Part shown: positions 46,791 to 58,710 of the stretch, piece by piece | Numbering within the stretch: the stretch's first letter is position 1 | How the letters are laid out: the number at the start of each line of letters is the position of its first letter | From: Prinsepia uniflora | Lineage: Eukaryota; Streptophyta; Magnoliopsida; Rosales; Rosaceae | Direction of reading: 5' to 3' | DNA length: 64,000 nt | Assembly (NCBI GenBank): GCA_032719365.1 | Contig: CM064874.1 | Coordinates: 38,364,716 to 38,428,715 of the forward strand | Notes under the pieces: generated by a model | Seen by the model: only the letters and a program-made list of their open reading frames with translations | Database searches by the model: none | Told to the model about the DNA's origin: nothing | Made by a program: the position numbers and the translations under genes

Positions 46791-48189
46791 ATCATAAACC
46801 GTAAAGTAACTGGGTCTCGTGCCCGAACATATGACTCAACTGGGCACCGTGCCCGATATCTAAGGGTCAGTCACGACTCTGATCATAATGATGTGTGTAA
46901 CCATCCATCCAGGACCGCCCTCAATCCTAGTATGTCGCCGTGAACGTATCAACTGACGTGACTACCACAAGATCATGGTGCACTCATCACCGATCGATAT
47001 CCTGAACCGTCAGCACTTCGAAGTCGAGCCTCCCCGGGCTGCCCGACCATGAATTGTTCATCGTGACCTCTCTGTAAGGAACACATCCCAATCCGGAGGC
47101 GAGCGTCGTATCGTTGATCGCCGTGCACATAGCACCCGTCGCGACCACGATTTAGACCCGAAGGTCGTAAATAGCGTCATATGCCCCAAGAAAAAACCAA
47201 ATAGGTCTCATACCCGAGTTTATCCTTTTAGAAATCCAAAACCTTTTAATTTAGACCAATAAAAGAATACGGACCCGTATAGGAACCGTATAGGGCCAAA
47301 ACCTTGAAACACGTGCCTCTACGTAACCACATACAAATGCACCCATGGCATCATCAAACATGTATGAAAACATATAATAAACATTTATGCATGCACCAAT
47401 TTAGAAAACAAGGTCCACTCACAAACCGTCCGAGCTGCCGCCTCGATTTGCGTGCCATACCGCTCCCCGAGCTGATCACCGTCACCGGAACTCCCAAACC
47501 TGTCCAAATTCATTTAGAGGGTTACTAATAGCCTCATTAACCTCTCATTGAAGTACCATAATTTTTCCCGATTTTCTAACTATTTTTAATGTCGATCCTA
47601 AACCTTCCGATGCCCCGAAATATATCGAGACGGTGTCCGATCGACACGAAACTAGTCCCAAAATGTTCGTTACATCGGATAGATGAGTTCACATGTTGGA
47701 ACCTTCCCCAGATTCTTCCCCATGCACCATCACGAGCCGCCTGAAGTGGGTGCGCGTGGAGGCCACGCGCCTGCTACAGTGTCATCCCCTACCTCGGTCA
47801 GATCGGTCCGGTTTTCTCTGCAACTTAGACCGGCGTGACCGGTCCCTACAACCCGTATTTTGGCCCGATTTAAGCTCTAATCAATCCTAATCTTCATATC
47901 TCGACCCTAGAAACCTAAATCAATTAATTAGAACTCCTAAAACACCCAAAATCCGACTGGTCCAATTCTTCCTCACGGTTCGAATTTTCCAAAACTCACC
48001 CCAGGGTTCCTTAACGTCTAACCACCCTCAAACCCTTCCTAACAACGTCCTAGAAACCTATTTAACTCATTAAAACCGTCCAAATTGACCCATAACAGTA
48101 AAACTGAAAATGGATTAAAATCGGTTAAACCGATACCTGCACGGGTTTTAGGCCTCCGCCGTGCACGGCAGCGCCGTCCTGGCCGGCCA

Positions 48190-51128
48190 TGACAGGACCC
48201 ATCCCAATCCCCCCGGGATTAGTGCGAGATGACCCTGCTCCCGTCTGACACGGAGTGTCAGACAAGGGATATTTCCGACCTTTGCCCTCCCGGGCTATCA
48301 GAGTACGCCAGGATCCGGAGGAGGCATGTGATATCTCGGTCTCTGCTACAGCCCACATCCGATGTCAACCTGAAGGGCAGTCAAAACATTAAAAACTGTG
48401 AGTGGACAAAACAAGAGTTTATAAAAACATTTCATAAGACATTTGTACCCTCCACTAAAAAAGCATGCATGCATTCGAAAACCATTTATCCAAAAACAAA
48501 CCATATGTGGGACTAAGCCCAAAGCATATATAAACCAAGGTCGAAAGGACCACAATGAAAACGACCATACAGGCCACTGCCCAAATCCATACGGGACTCG
48601 GCCCCAAACCATAAAGAAACCAAGTACACGAGCCACTGCTCAAATCCTGTGCACACCTGTGCACACCACATATCATATACCATATATACGTCAAATACAT
48701 ATATATAAGTCACACAACCAATCCTGTCACGGTATCCAAAGCCACGCGCATGCTACCCAGGTCTCAATCCGAGTCTTCTCAAAGTCAAGATCAATGTCCA
48801 TAGACCACTGACCCTACCCGAGGTAATAGTAATCATAGCCTTCCTGAGAGTAAGGAACCCAACTGGGGGGTGACTCCACTCAGTCGGTGCTCCGTGACTA
48901 CTCCGGGGTCCACCCAGGCCAACGACCCTCCCCGGAGGAGATAATAGAAGTAAAGGAAGGTAGACGAACATATATATACATAACATAAACATTCATGACC
49001 GGTTCCCCTGAACCGTCATGATCCATAATATCCATAATCAGGTAACATGCCGGTTCCCATAAACCGTCATGTACTGTAATAACATAACCAGGTAACATGC
49101 CGGTTCCCATAAACCGTCATGCACCGTAATAACCAACAAGGGTTCATGCCGGTTCCCATAAACCGTCATGAACCATGCTATCATATTAAGAGTTCATGCT
49201 GGTTCCCATAAACCGTCATGAACCATGATATCATATTAAGAGTTCATGCTGGTTCCCATAAACCGTCATGAATCGGGAAATATATTTAAGGTTCCCTGAC
49301 CTGAAATCAAAACCGTAAAGTGACTGGGTCTCGTGCCCGAACATAGGACATCAGTTGGGCACCGTGCCCGGAATCTGAGGTCATATGCCCGAGACAAAAC
49401 CAAATGAGTCTCATACCCGAGTTTATTATTTTGAAATCCAAATTCAGTTCATTTAAATCAATAAAGAAATACAGACCCGTATAAGCACCGTATAAGGCCG
49501 AAACCTCGAAATACGTGCTTATACGTAACCACATACAAATGCACCCATGGCATCATCAAACAAGTAATAAAACATATAATAAACATTTATGCATGCACCA
49601 ATTTATAAAACAAGGTCCACTCACAGACCGTCCGAGCTGCCGCCTCGATTTGCGTGCCATACGGCTCCCCGAGCCGATCACCGTCACCGGGACTCCCAAA
49701 CCTGTCCAAATCGTAATAGAAGGTTACTAACTACTTAATTAACCTCCCACTAAAGCCCCGTAATTTTCCCGTATTTTTAACTATTTTTAATCCCAAACCT
49801 AAACCTTCCGATGCCCCGAAACATCTCGAGACGGTGTCCGATCGACACGAAACCAGTCCCAAAATGTTCGTTACATCGAATAGATGATTTCGTATGTTGG
49901 AACCTTCCCCAGATTCCCTGCCACGCGCCCTCACGCGCCGCCTGAAGTGGCTGCGTGTGGGCCTCACGCGCCGCTACAGTGTCACCTGCTCCAGCGATCG
50001 AACCGGTCTGGGCCGGCCGATCCGGTCCAACCTCTGCAACTGGACCGGCGTAACTGGTCCAGGCCTCCTGCTCCCTCATTTTCGGTCCGATTTCCTCCGT
50101 TCCAATTCCTAAATTCCTATTTTCTCATTTCCAATCTATCCCAATCCTTACAACCTAAGAAAACTACCTGAAACCCCTTGGTTCGAAATGGACCTCACGG
50201 TCCCATTTTTCCGATCGGTCCCCCACGGCTTCTCAGCCGTTAACCCTCACCAAAACCGTCCTAAAACCTTCCTAGCATCCTAATAATCATTCCCTAATCA
50301 TTTAAAACCAACCATAATGCTCACATCGAAAAATGAGGAAAAACGGGCTTACCGGGTACCCGATCGGGTTTTGGGCTCCCGCCACCGCCCACGGCGGTTC
50401 CAGCCACCAGCTGCCGTCCTAGTCCTCCTCTCTCACTCTCCTAGTTCCTTAGATCATAAGGGATGAAGGTTTTGGGATTTTGGGTGAAATGGGATCGGGT
50501 GAAAATGGTTTGAAATGGAGAGGAATGATCGATGAAGAGGCAGGTGAGATGCATGAAGGAAAAATGATGTTCATTGGATGGGTGACACTTGTCACTCATC
50601 CATTGGGGATCAGAACAAATATCTGGGCCCACTAGAGACAAAACTGCACTTTTTGTCTCGTAAAACGTGCCGTCGTGAATAGTAACCAGGAACTTCCGTG
50701 AACCGTAACTTCGCCGTCGAACGTCCGAATTCGACGTGCCGCCTGTCTACGGATTCGTATCGTCCTTATCTACGTAACGGTCTTCGGCCCTCGGCCATCG
50801 GACCTCCTGGTCAAAAAGTCAACTTTTGACCTCCTATTCACCCAAATTACCAAAATGCCCCTAAACTTCCGAACGTCATAACTTCCTCCTCGAACGTCGG
50901 AATTGAACGTGTCACCTGTCTATGAACTCGTGACGTCACGAACTACGTCACGGTCATCGGTCAAAGTCCATTTGACCACCCGATTGAAAAGTCAACGTTT
51001 TGCCACCCTTAGGGGCAAAACGGTCATTTCGCATCGCACATCCGATTTCGCTCTACTAATCACGGATTAGCCTCACTAATCGTGATTAGTCACTAATCTA
51101 ATCTAGGAATTTGGGACGGGTCGTTACA
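48190..51128 (-). mobile_element. Solo LTR J, nested in LTR I
   Basis: 2939 bp, TGACAGGACCC...GGGTCGTTACA on the plus strand, perfect duplication GGCCA (48185-48189 and 51129-51133). Same family as G, H and I. Partner box 48398-48407, donor-like box reverse complement 49615-49624, minisatellite 48995-49275, 24-bp palindrome 50577-50600. No PBS or internal region. Listed open frames inside (48346-48636, 49884-50171 and others) recur in the other LTR copies and are not genes. Confidence 0.93.
48995..49275. repeat. Hairpin minisatellite of LTR J
   Basis: Six or so reverse-complement copies of the 50-bp unit, with GGTTCATG / CATGAACC outer arms in several. Confidence 0.85.
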
Positions 51129-51865
51129 GGCCACCACCTCCGTCAATCCTATCCTCACTCCCTGGTCTCAGTCCTGGTCGAAATGGGTGATGGTTGGCTG
51201 GATTTGGGTTGCACGGATGGGAGAAAATGGTGGGTGTGAGATCGGGTATTTGAGGAAAATGGGAATGATCGATGCAATGCAAGGGATGATATGCATGTAT
51301 GTGGAATGGTAGCCAGTGGATGAATGACACTTGTCACTCATCCATTGGTTGCTGAAAAGCAACTGGGCCCACTAAAGTCCAAAAGTGCCTCGTAAAACGT
51401 GTCACCATGAATAGTATCCTGGAACTTCCGTGAACCGTAACTTCGCCTTCGAACGTCCGAATTCGACGTGCCGCCTGTCTATGGATTTGTATCGTCCTTA
51501 TCTACGTAACGGTCTTCGGCCCCCGGCCATCGGACCTCTTGGTCCAGAAAGTCAACATTTGCCCCTTTTTAACCAAAATTACCAAAATGCCCCTAAACTT
51601 CCGAACGTCATAACTTCCTCCTCGAACGTCAGAATTGAACGTGCCATCTGTCTATGAACTCGTGACGTCACGAACTACGTCACGGTCATCAGTCAATATC
51701 CATTTGACCGCCAGTACAAAATGTCAACGTTTTACCACGATTATGGGCAAAACGGTCATTTTGCATCGTTCATCCGATTTCGCCCTACTAATCACGGATT
51801 AACCTCACTAATCATGATTAGTCACTAATCTAATCCTGGAATTCGGGACGGGTCGTTACATCCAT

Positions 51866-52050
51866 GGGTCGAGTATGCAGGGGTCATACCTCTAGTAAGG
51901 AATTTACAAGTACTATATGGACCATCAAGATTAGAAATGAGTGATAAACAGAAAGGCTTAATGTGTGATGAGGCATTGTCGGGTCAGGTATCATTCGTGG
52001 GGAGGCTAATGAGATAGCCGGTTGAGAATTGACATGTTTGATAACGTAAG
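51866..52050 (+). other. Short piece of L internal region
   Basis: 185 bp left between I and H. Too decayed to assign; by position it should be RNase H or integrase. Confidence 0.5.
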
Positions 52051-52077
52051 TGTAACGACCCGTCCCAAATTCCTAGA

Positions 52078-52125
52078 TTAGATTAGTGACTAATCACGAT
52101 TAGTGAGGCTAATCAATGATTAGTT
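52078..52125. repeat. Cluster of GATTAGT/ACTAATC palindromes at LTR start
   Basis: Overlapping small inverted repeats GATTAGT-G-ACTAATC, CTAATC-AC-GATTAG and CTAATCA-A-TGATTAG within 50 bp. Also at the start of G (19848-19895), H 3' LTR, I and J. Confidence 0.85.
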
Positions 52126-52566
52126 AGGCGAAATCGGACGAACGACGCAAAATGACCATTTTGCCCTTCGGCGTGGCAAAACGTCGACTTTTCGTTCGGG
52201 CGGTCAAATGGACTTTGACCGATGACCGTGACGTAGTTCGTGACGTCATGAGTTCATAGACAGGTGGCACGTTCAATTCCGATGTTCGAGGAGGAAGTTA
52301 TGACGTTCGGAAGTTTAGGGGCATTTTGGTAATTTTGGTTAAATGGGGTCAAATGTTGACTTTTTGACCAAAAGGTCCGATGGCCGAGGGCCGAAGACCG
52401 TTACATAGATAAGGACGATACGAATCCATAGACAGGTGGCACACTGAAATCGGACTTCTAACGAGAGAGTTATGGGTCACGGAAGTTCGATTTCACTATG
52501 CACGAACTTCGAGACGGGGACGTTTTGGCGAAATCTGATTGGGTGGATATTTTGGTGGGCCCCATG

Positions 52567-52590
52567 GATGAGTGACAAGTGTCACTCATC
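52567..52590. promoter_or_regulatory. 24-bp perfect palindrome upstream of the H TATA box
   Basis: Arm GATGAGTGACA, centre AG, arm TGTCACTCATC. Copy at 59656-59679 in the 3' LTR. It sits about 85 bp before TATAAA and next to CCATTGG. A candidate binding site for a dimeric transcription factor; the factor is not known. Confidence 0.7.
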
Positions 52591-52652
52591 CCATTGGCTT
52601 AGACCCCAAAAATGTGGATCTATATAATTAATTAATATTATTTAATTACTTT

Positions 52653-52658
52653 TATAAA
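52653..52658 (+). promoter_or_regulatory. Candidate TATA box of H
   Basis: TATAAA, with an alternative TATATAAT at 52621; copy at 59742-59747. Followed by pyrimidine-rich leader sequence (ccatctctctttctctc). Confidence 0.55.
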
Positions 52659-53309
52659 CCAAACCCACCCACCATTCAATCTTAACCATCCATTTCAATC
52701 TCATCTTTTAATCCCCACCATCCATCTCTCTTTCTCTCATCAGCCACCCTCCTTCATCTTTGTTCATCCTCCAACCCGAAACCCATAACCCCATTTTTCT
52801 TCATTTCTTCAAAAATCAAAACACACAAACACACTTCACCATTCATCACTTCTGTGAGCTGGGAGTGACCGTGGGAGGAGTGTGAAGGGTTGAGGACCGA
52901 GTGGCTGGACGGTGGCCCACGATGAAGGCCACGGCGGAGAGAACCCGAGAGGTAAAAATATTCAAAAATTCAAAACTCCGTTTCATTGCTTTTTATTCGA
53001 TTCTAAGGCTTGGGTTAGGTTGCTGGTAGTCCTAGGAGGTTAGTAGGATTGGTTTTGGGGCTTGGGGTGGCCTGGAACGGCCGTGAACGGGGGAGGAAAA
53101 CTCACCCGCCATAGCCAATCTTGAAGGGTTAGTTTTTGATGTTTTCCTTCCATTCTAAGGTCCTAGAACTCTAGGTTAGGGAGAGACGAAGAGAATGGGA
53201 CAAACGGGAACGGTTTTGGTGGCTGGACGTGGAAGAACCGGCCGGGTCAAGTCGCGGGTCACGGCGACCCGGTTGCAGGGTTCGGGTCAACCCGTCGAGT
53301 GGTTGAAGG

Positions 53310-53620
53310 TGGTGACGTGGCATGATGACGTGGCACCTGTCAGATTGTCAGGTGACGTGGACCACTCATCATCCGACACGTGTCACATGTCAGTGCACAG
53401 TCAGCACTGACATGTCAGTGACGTGGCCCAATCAGGGGCTGACACGTGGCACAGACGTGGACCAGTGCCGTGATGACACGTGGTACATGTTAGACTGCCA
53501 CGTGGCACTGACAGCACAATGACGTGGACCAATGGGAGCATGACACGTGGCACCTGTCAGAGTCTGACATGTCAGACCTGACAGCTGTCAGATGATGTCA
53601 TGCTGACGTCAGCAGGTACT
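53310..53620 (+). promoter_or_regulatory. G-box-rich block in H LTR
   Basis: Five CACGTG hexamers (53377, 53443, 53477, 53499, 53544) plus many GACGTGG and TGTCAG motifs in about 300 bp, mostly as ACACGTGGCA. CACGTG and ACGTGG are known plant bZIP/bHLH sites (G-box, ABRE core). Copy at about 60400-60715 in the 3' LTR. It lies downstream of the TATA box, so any role may be as an intragenic enhancer or at the RNA level. The open frames here are repeat-driven. Confidence 0.7.
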
Positions 53621-54536
53621 GTAGCTGGCGCGTGAAGACCACGCGCAGCCACTACAAGCGGCGCGTGAGGGCGCGTGGCAGGGAATCGGAAGGTTTAGGT
53701 TCTGGATTAAAAATAGTTAAAAATACGGGAAAATTACGGGGCTTTGGTAGGAGGTTATTTAAGTAGTTAGTAACCTTCTATTACGATTCGGACAGGTTTG
53801 GGAGTCCCGGTGACGGTGATCGGCTCGGGGAGTCGTATGGCATGTAAATCGAGGTGACAGCTCGGACGGTCTGTGAGTGGACCTTGTTTTCTAAATTGGT
53901 GCATGCATAAATGTTTATTATATGTTTTATTACATGTTTGATGATGCCATGGGTGCATTTGTATGTGGTTACGTATAAGCACGTATTTCGAGGTTTCGGC
54001 CTTATACGGTGCTTATACGGGTCTGTATTTCTTTATTGATTTAAATGATTTTGGTTTTGGATTTCTAAATGGATCAACTCTGGTATGAGACCCATTTGGT
54101 TGTGTCTCGGGCATATGACACTATTTATGACCTTCGGGTCTAATTCGTGGTCGCGACGGGTGCTATGTGCACGGCGATCGACGATACGACGATCGCCTCC
54201 GGATTGGGATGTGTTCCTTCCGGAGAGGTCACGATGCACGATTCGTTGTCGGGCAGCCTGGGGAGGCTCGACTTCGGAGTGCTGACGGTTCAGGATAACG
54301 ATCGGTGATGAGTGCACCATGATCTTGTGGTGGTTGCGTCGGTTGATTTGTTCACGACGACATACCAGGATTGAGGGCGGTCCTTGATGGATGGTTGCAC
54401 GCATCACCATGATCAGAGTCGTGACTAACCCATAGATATCGGGCACGGTGCCCAGTTGAGTCATATGTTCGGGCACGAGACCCAGTTACTTTATGGTTTA
54501 TGATTTCGGGTCAGGGACCCTACGTGGATTTCCAAG

Positions 54537-54905
54537 TTCATGACGGTTTATGGGAACCTGCATGAACCTTTGTCAGGTCATTCTAGTTCTTGACGGTTTA
54601 TGAGAACCGGCATGAACTCTGGAAAGGTCATTGTGGTTCATGACGGTTTATGAGAACTGGCATGAACCTTTGTCAGGTCATTCTGGTTCTTGACGGTTTA
54701 TGGGAACCGGCATGAACTCTGGAAAGGTCATTGTGGTTCATGACGGTTTATGGGAACCGGCATGAACCTTTGTCAGGTCATTCTGGTTCTTGACGGTTTA
54801 TGGGGACCGGCATGAACCCTGGTTATGTTATTATGGTACATGACGGTTTATGGGAACCGGCATGTTACCTAATTATGGATATTATGGATCATGACGGTTC
54901 AGGGG
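54537..54905. repeat. 50-bp hairpin minisatellite of H 5' LTR
   Basis: Core tgacggttta at 54541, 54591, 54641, 54691, 54741, 54791 and 54841, with a degenerate copy at 54892: an exact 50-bp step. The linkers alternate between two types (aactctggaaaggtcattgt and aacctttgtcaggtcattct), giving a 100-bp higher-order unit. 3' LTR copy at 61624-61990. Confidence 0.95.
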
Positions 54906-55717
54906 GGAACCGGACATGAATGTTTATGTTATGTATATATATGTACATCTACCTTCCTTTACATGTTCTACTATCTCCTCCGGGGAGGGTCGTTGGCCTG
55001 GGTGGACCCCGGAGTAGTCACGGAGCACCGACTGAGTGGAGTCACCCCCCAGTTGGGTTCCTTACTCTCAGGAAGGCTATGATTACTATTACCTCGGGTA
55101 GGGTCAGTGGTCTGCGGACATTGATCTTGACTTTGAGAAGACTCTGATTGAGACCCGGGTAGCACGCGCGTAGCTTTGGATACCGTGACAGGATTGGTTG
55201 TGTGACTTATATGTATATATGATATATGATATGTGGTGTGCACAGGTGTGCACAGGATTTGAGCAGTGGCTCGTGTACTTGGTTTCTTTATGGTTTGGGG
55301 CCGAGTCCCTTATGGATTTGGGCAGTGGCCCGTATGGTCGTTTTCATTGTGGTCCTTTCGACCTTGGTTTATATCTGCTTTGGGCTTAGTCCCACATATG
55401 ATTTGTTTTGGATAAATGGTTTTCGAATGCATGCATGCTTTTTAGTGAAGGGTACAAATGTCTTCTCGTTAAAATGTTTTTATAAACTTTTGTTTTGTCC
55501 ACTCACAGTTTTTAATGTTTTGACTGCCCTTCAGGTTGACATCGGATGTGGACTGTAGCAGAGACCGAGATATCACATGCCTCCTCCGGATCCTGGCGTA
55601 CTCTGATAGCCCGGGAGGGCAAAAGTCGAAAATATCCCTTGTCTGACACTCCGTGTCAGACGGGAGCAGGGTCATCCCACGTTAATCCCGGGGGGATTGG
55701 GATGGGTCCTGTCAACG

Positions 55718-55730
55718 TGGTATCAGATCC
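55718..55730 (+). other. Primer-binding site of H
   Basis: TGGTATCAGATCC, initiator-Met type with a changed 3' part, 3 bp after the LTR. Confidence 0.85.
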
Positions 55731-58362
55731 TAGGATTGCTCGTAGGATGCTTATCAGAGCGGGGTTGTCCCTATTCGAGCAACCGCGGAGCTCTTGGAAT
55801 GTACGCTAGTCGAGGATGTGATATCTCAATGGGCTACAGTTCGTTATCAACCTGATGTTCGGGTGCCGGTACGATAGTTAGTAGGATCGAATCGTGGAAC
55901 GTCTTGGTTTGGCACTGGATGCCGGGGTTGCCATAGTTCTGTCAGGGTTGACAGTGTGAGACCCTATGGTAGGGATGACGTACCTGTACGTTAACGTTTT
56001 GATCGTGAGACGGTTAGTTGGGATCGTCTTTCACGATGTCGTAGGATTGGTTCCGACAACTAGTTGGGAATTGTGATCATCGGATGGTCGAATATTGTTG
56101 AGTTGGATAATCGGATTTGGTTGAGTTAGATGCATTTACTGCAGTTAGCAGTTAGCAGCTGGATTCGGGGAATCCTAGTTAGATTGACGGTAGGATTAGA
56201 TTGACGCCTTTACGATGTCGGACCGCGAGGTCGGTCAGATTGTCGATTTTACTACTTTTCGCAGTTGGGTTCAGAGTGACCCTAGGCATGATCGAGGAAT
56301 CCTAAGGTAGGTGTATGGTTCGGAAATGTGATTTGGCGAGTGGTGTGACTTTGACGACTATTCGGATTTGGGGTTCGTTAGTCGATCTAGTCATATCAGC
56401 TTGTGTTGGGACTGCACTTCGCAGTCGGGATTGTACTTATCGGTTTGACCTAGTTGGTTGTCGTGCTACTTCAGTTGTGATGGATTGTTGGTACAACTAA
56501 GGTCATGGGTGACTTGGTAGACGACAGTGGTTGAGTCGAGTAACGACTGGTTAGTGATTGGTTGGGCAAGTTATCAGGGTTGGTACTTGTCGATGGAATC
56601 CCGGAGTGGGGATACGAAGTAGTTGGTATGCTCGATTGATTCTGTTGGACGCGAATCTCGATTGTGATGTCTGGTAGTTGGGTCTGCACGAGTCTGTGGC
56701 AGACACTACTACCGAGAGTGGTTGTAGCTGTGGTTGTTGGGAATCGGGGACGTTCAGGGGACGTTTCTTTTCTCGTATGAGTTGTTAGGATGACTGTACT
56801 CATAATTGTTAGGTACGAGGGAGACTGAGTTTCTCCAATATGAGTTGAGGTACGGGATCGTCGTTCGGTATGAGCGGAGATCCAGGGTGGTCAGTTTTGC
56901 ACACGGTGTGCTAGCGTCAGTACTGATGCTAGTGAGGATGCTTGTGTGCTGATGCTGACAGGTGATAGTGATGGTGCTGGTACTAGTGCTAGTGCTAGTG
57001 CTAGTGTCGGTGCCGGTGATTGCAACGACGATGAGTTACGAATCGGGATATGACTCCATCGAGTTACGTATGTGTTCGGTATCTGTGGTCCCAGAGTGGA
57101 TCTCAGATAGAGCTAAATTGGTTAGGGGACACGTGGTTGATGTCCAGGTATGTTGTTTCCAATCTTGTTGGAACTTCGGAATCGCGAGAGGTTGCGATTG
57201 AGGTGACGAGTGAAATGTGGGTTTTCCGCATTTGTATTCAGTATATCGACGTCGGGTGACTGAGATTCTCATCTTCTGTATGGTGGCAGACGATGTTGAA
57301 TTACGTGGCGTGGTGAGTGCAGCGAGTTTTGGTTGCATTCACGTAGGATGACTTTTGATGTCATTACCTTGGATCATCCTTGGTTTTCCTAGGTGGAATG
57401 ACAAGGATTGATACGAGGTAATCAGTGAGAACCCACAGTCTCGGCGTGTCTCGTCGTTGACTGATCTGTTTAGATGTGGGAATTGGTTTAGGACTTTGGG
57501 TATTGCTATGGATCTAGATCGTGATCTTGATGATCCAGATAGGTGGAGATTTTATTACTCTTACTGGGATGTTTGAGTTGAGGATGATGGGACTGAACTT
57601 CTTTTCGAGGTAAATCCCATATGGCTTACTACTCGCCTGAGTAGTTGTCCGATGAGTAGTTTTCCGACGTGGTCGGATATGGTCAGTCTTAGAGATGTTG
57701 GGATTGGCTTCCCTATGAAGTCAATCAGATGTAATGTGTAATCATTTGAGCAGGTATCCGATAGATTTGGATATCGTACGTCTCGGTAGACTTGGACGAT
57801 ATTTTGAGTTTTGGAATCAGATTTCTGGATGACGATTCAGGATTTGATTTTGGAACTTGAAAGAGGATTTCTGGATTTGGGTTTTGGAATCGGATTCTGG
57901 GTGACGATTCAGGATTTGATTCTAGAGCTTGACAATGGATTTTCTTTTATGGATTTGGGTTCGGAATGGTTATTCCAAATGCTAGCTTACGGAATGATGA
58001 TTTCGGATTCGAATTTGGACTTGATATGGATATTACTTCTGGGTTTGGATTTGGGATTTCTTACGAAATTGCGGATTCGGATTCGGATTTGGAAATAGAT
58101 GAGGGGTTGGAGTTTCGATTTGTCTAATGCTGGATTGGACAGATGAACTCCATTATAGAAACGTGTTTGGCAACGACCTAGGTGGTCGTGTTGTCGTTGT
58201 TGTTGTGGTAAGCTGATTGATGGGTAGATGTATGTACCTTGTAGATTGTTCGAGGTACGATACTGGGCAGACTTGTGGTGTCTAGTAGCGGTATTCTGGT
58301 TATACCAGTGGTATGCTGGAGAGCGTGTTGGTAGTCAGATTGGTTCCGATACCATTGGATTT

Positions 58363-58710
58363 GTCGAGGTCGTGAACTGGACATTGGATACTGTGCACTG
58401 GGTCATGGTTTTCTAATGGGTCTAGTTACACACAGGTCGAGTCAAAGGCTTGGTTGGTATACGCATACTCAGGATGAGTGATTTGGTGGTTAGTGTAACC
58501 ACGAGTGAGTATAGTGTTAGTTTTCGATTGACGACTGTCGAGGTCGTGAACTGGACATTGGATACTGTGCACTGGGTCATGGTTTTCTAATGGGTCTAGT
58601 TACACACAGGTCGAGTCAAAGGCTTGGTTGGTATACGCATACTCAGGATGAGTGATTTGGTGGTTAGTGTAACCACGAGTGAGTATAGTGTTAGTTTTCG
58701 ATTGACGACT
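58363..58710 (+). repeat. 174-bp perfect tandem duplication in H internal region
   Basis: 58363-58536 and 58537-58710 appear identical by eye. The unit starts gtcgaggtcgtgaactgg and ends cgattgacgact. Confidence 0.95.

Larger units (their letters stand above)
45831..51860 (-). mobile_element. Solo LTR I, split by solo LTR J
   Basis: Plus-strand text starts TAACAGGACCCATCCC (usual TGACAGG, one change) and ends GGGACGGGTCGTTACA, with a perfect duplication TCCAT (45826-45830 and 51861-51865). Without J it is about 3.1 kb. Partner box 46039-46048, donor-like box reverse complement 47413-47422, hairpin minisatellite 46580-46790, 24-bp palindrome 51319-51342. No internal domain, so a solo LTR. The open frame at 45454-45999 crosses LTR K, the L remnant and LTR I and is accidental. 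Confidence 0.92.
52051..55714 (+). repeat. 5' LTR of H
   Basis: TGTAACGACCCGTCCC...GGGATGGGTCCTGTCA. In order: three small palindromes (52078-52125), 24-bp palindrome (52567-52590), CCATTGG box, TATA-like sites (52621, 52653), donor-like GTAAAA (52952), G-box-rich block (53310-53620), GTGAGTGGAC (53873-53882), 50-bp minisatellite (54537-54905), GTCCACTCAC (55497-55506), acceptor-like CCCTTCAG|GTTG (55534). About 104 bp present in the 3' LTR is missing near 53687. Confidence 0.95.

Noticed and set aside
48346..48811. Repeated open frames with hydrophobic or His/Lys-rich residues in LTRs G, H, I and J (e.g. 48346-48636, 48443-48811, 55226-55558, 62313-62645)
   Set aside because: All lie at the same place in LTR copies, on both strands, with no known domain. 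They are chance frames of repeated LTR sequence.
54537..54905. Regular 50-bp repeats considered as a CRISPR array
   Set aside because: Plant retroelement context, repeats diverge, linkers are repeated rather than unique, and no cas genes. It is an LTR minisatellite.
55718..55730. TGGTATCAGA sites considered as tRNA gene fragments
   Set aside because: They match only the 3' end complement of initiator-Met tRNA and abut LTR ends; no cloverleaf is present. They are primer-binding sites.
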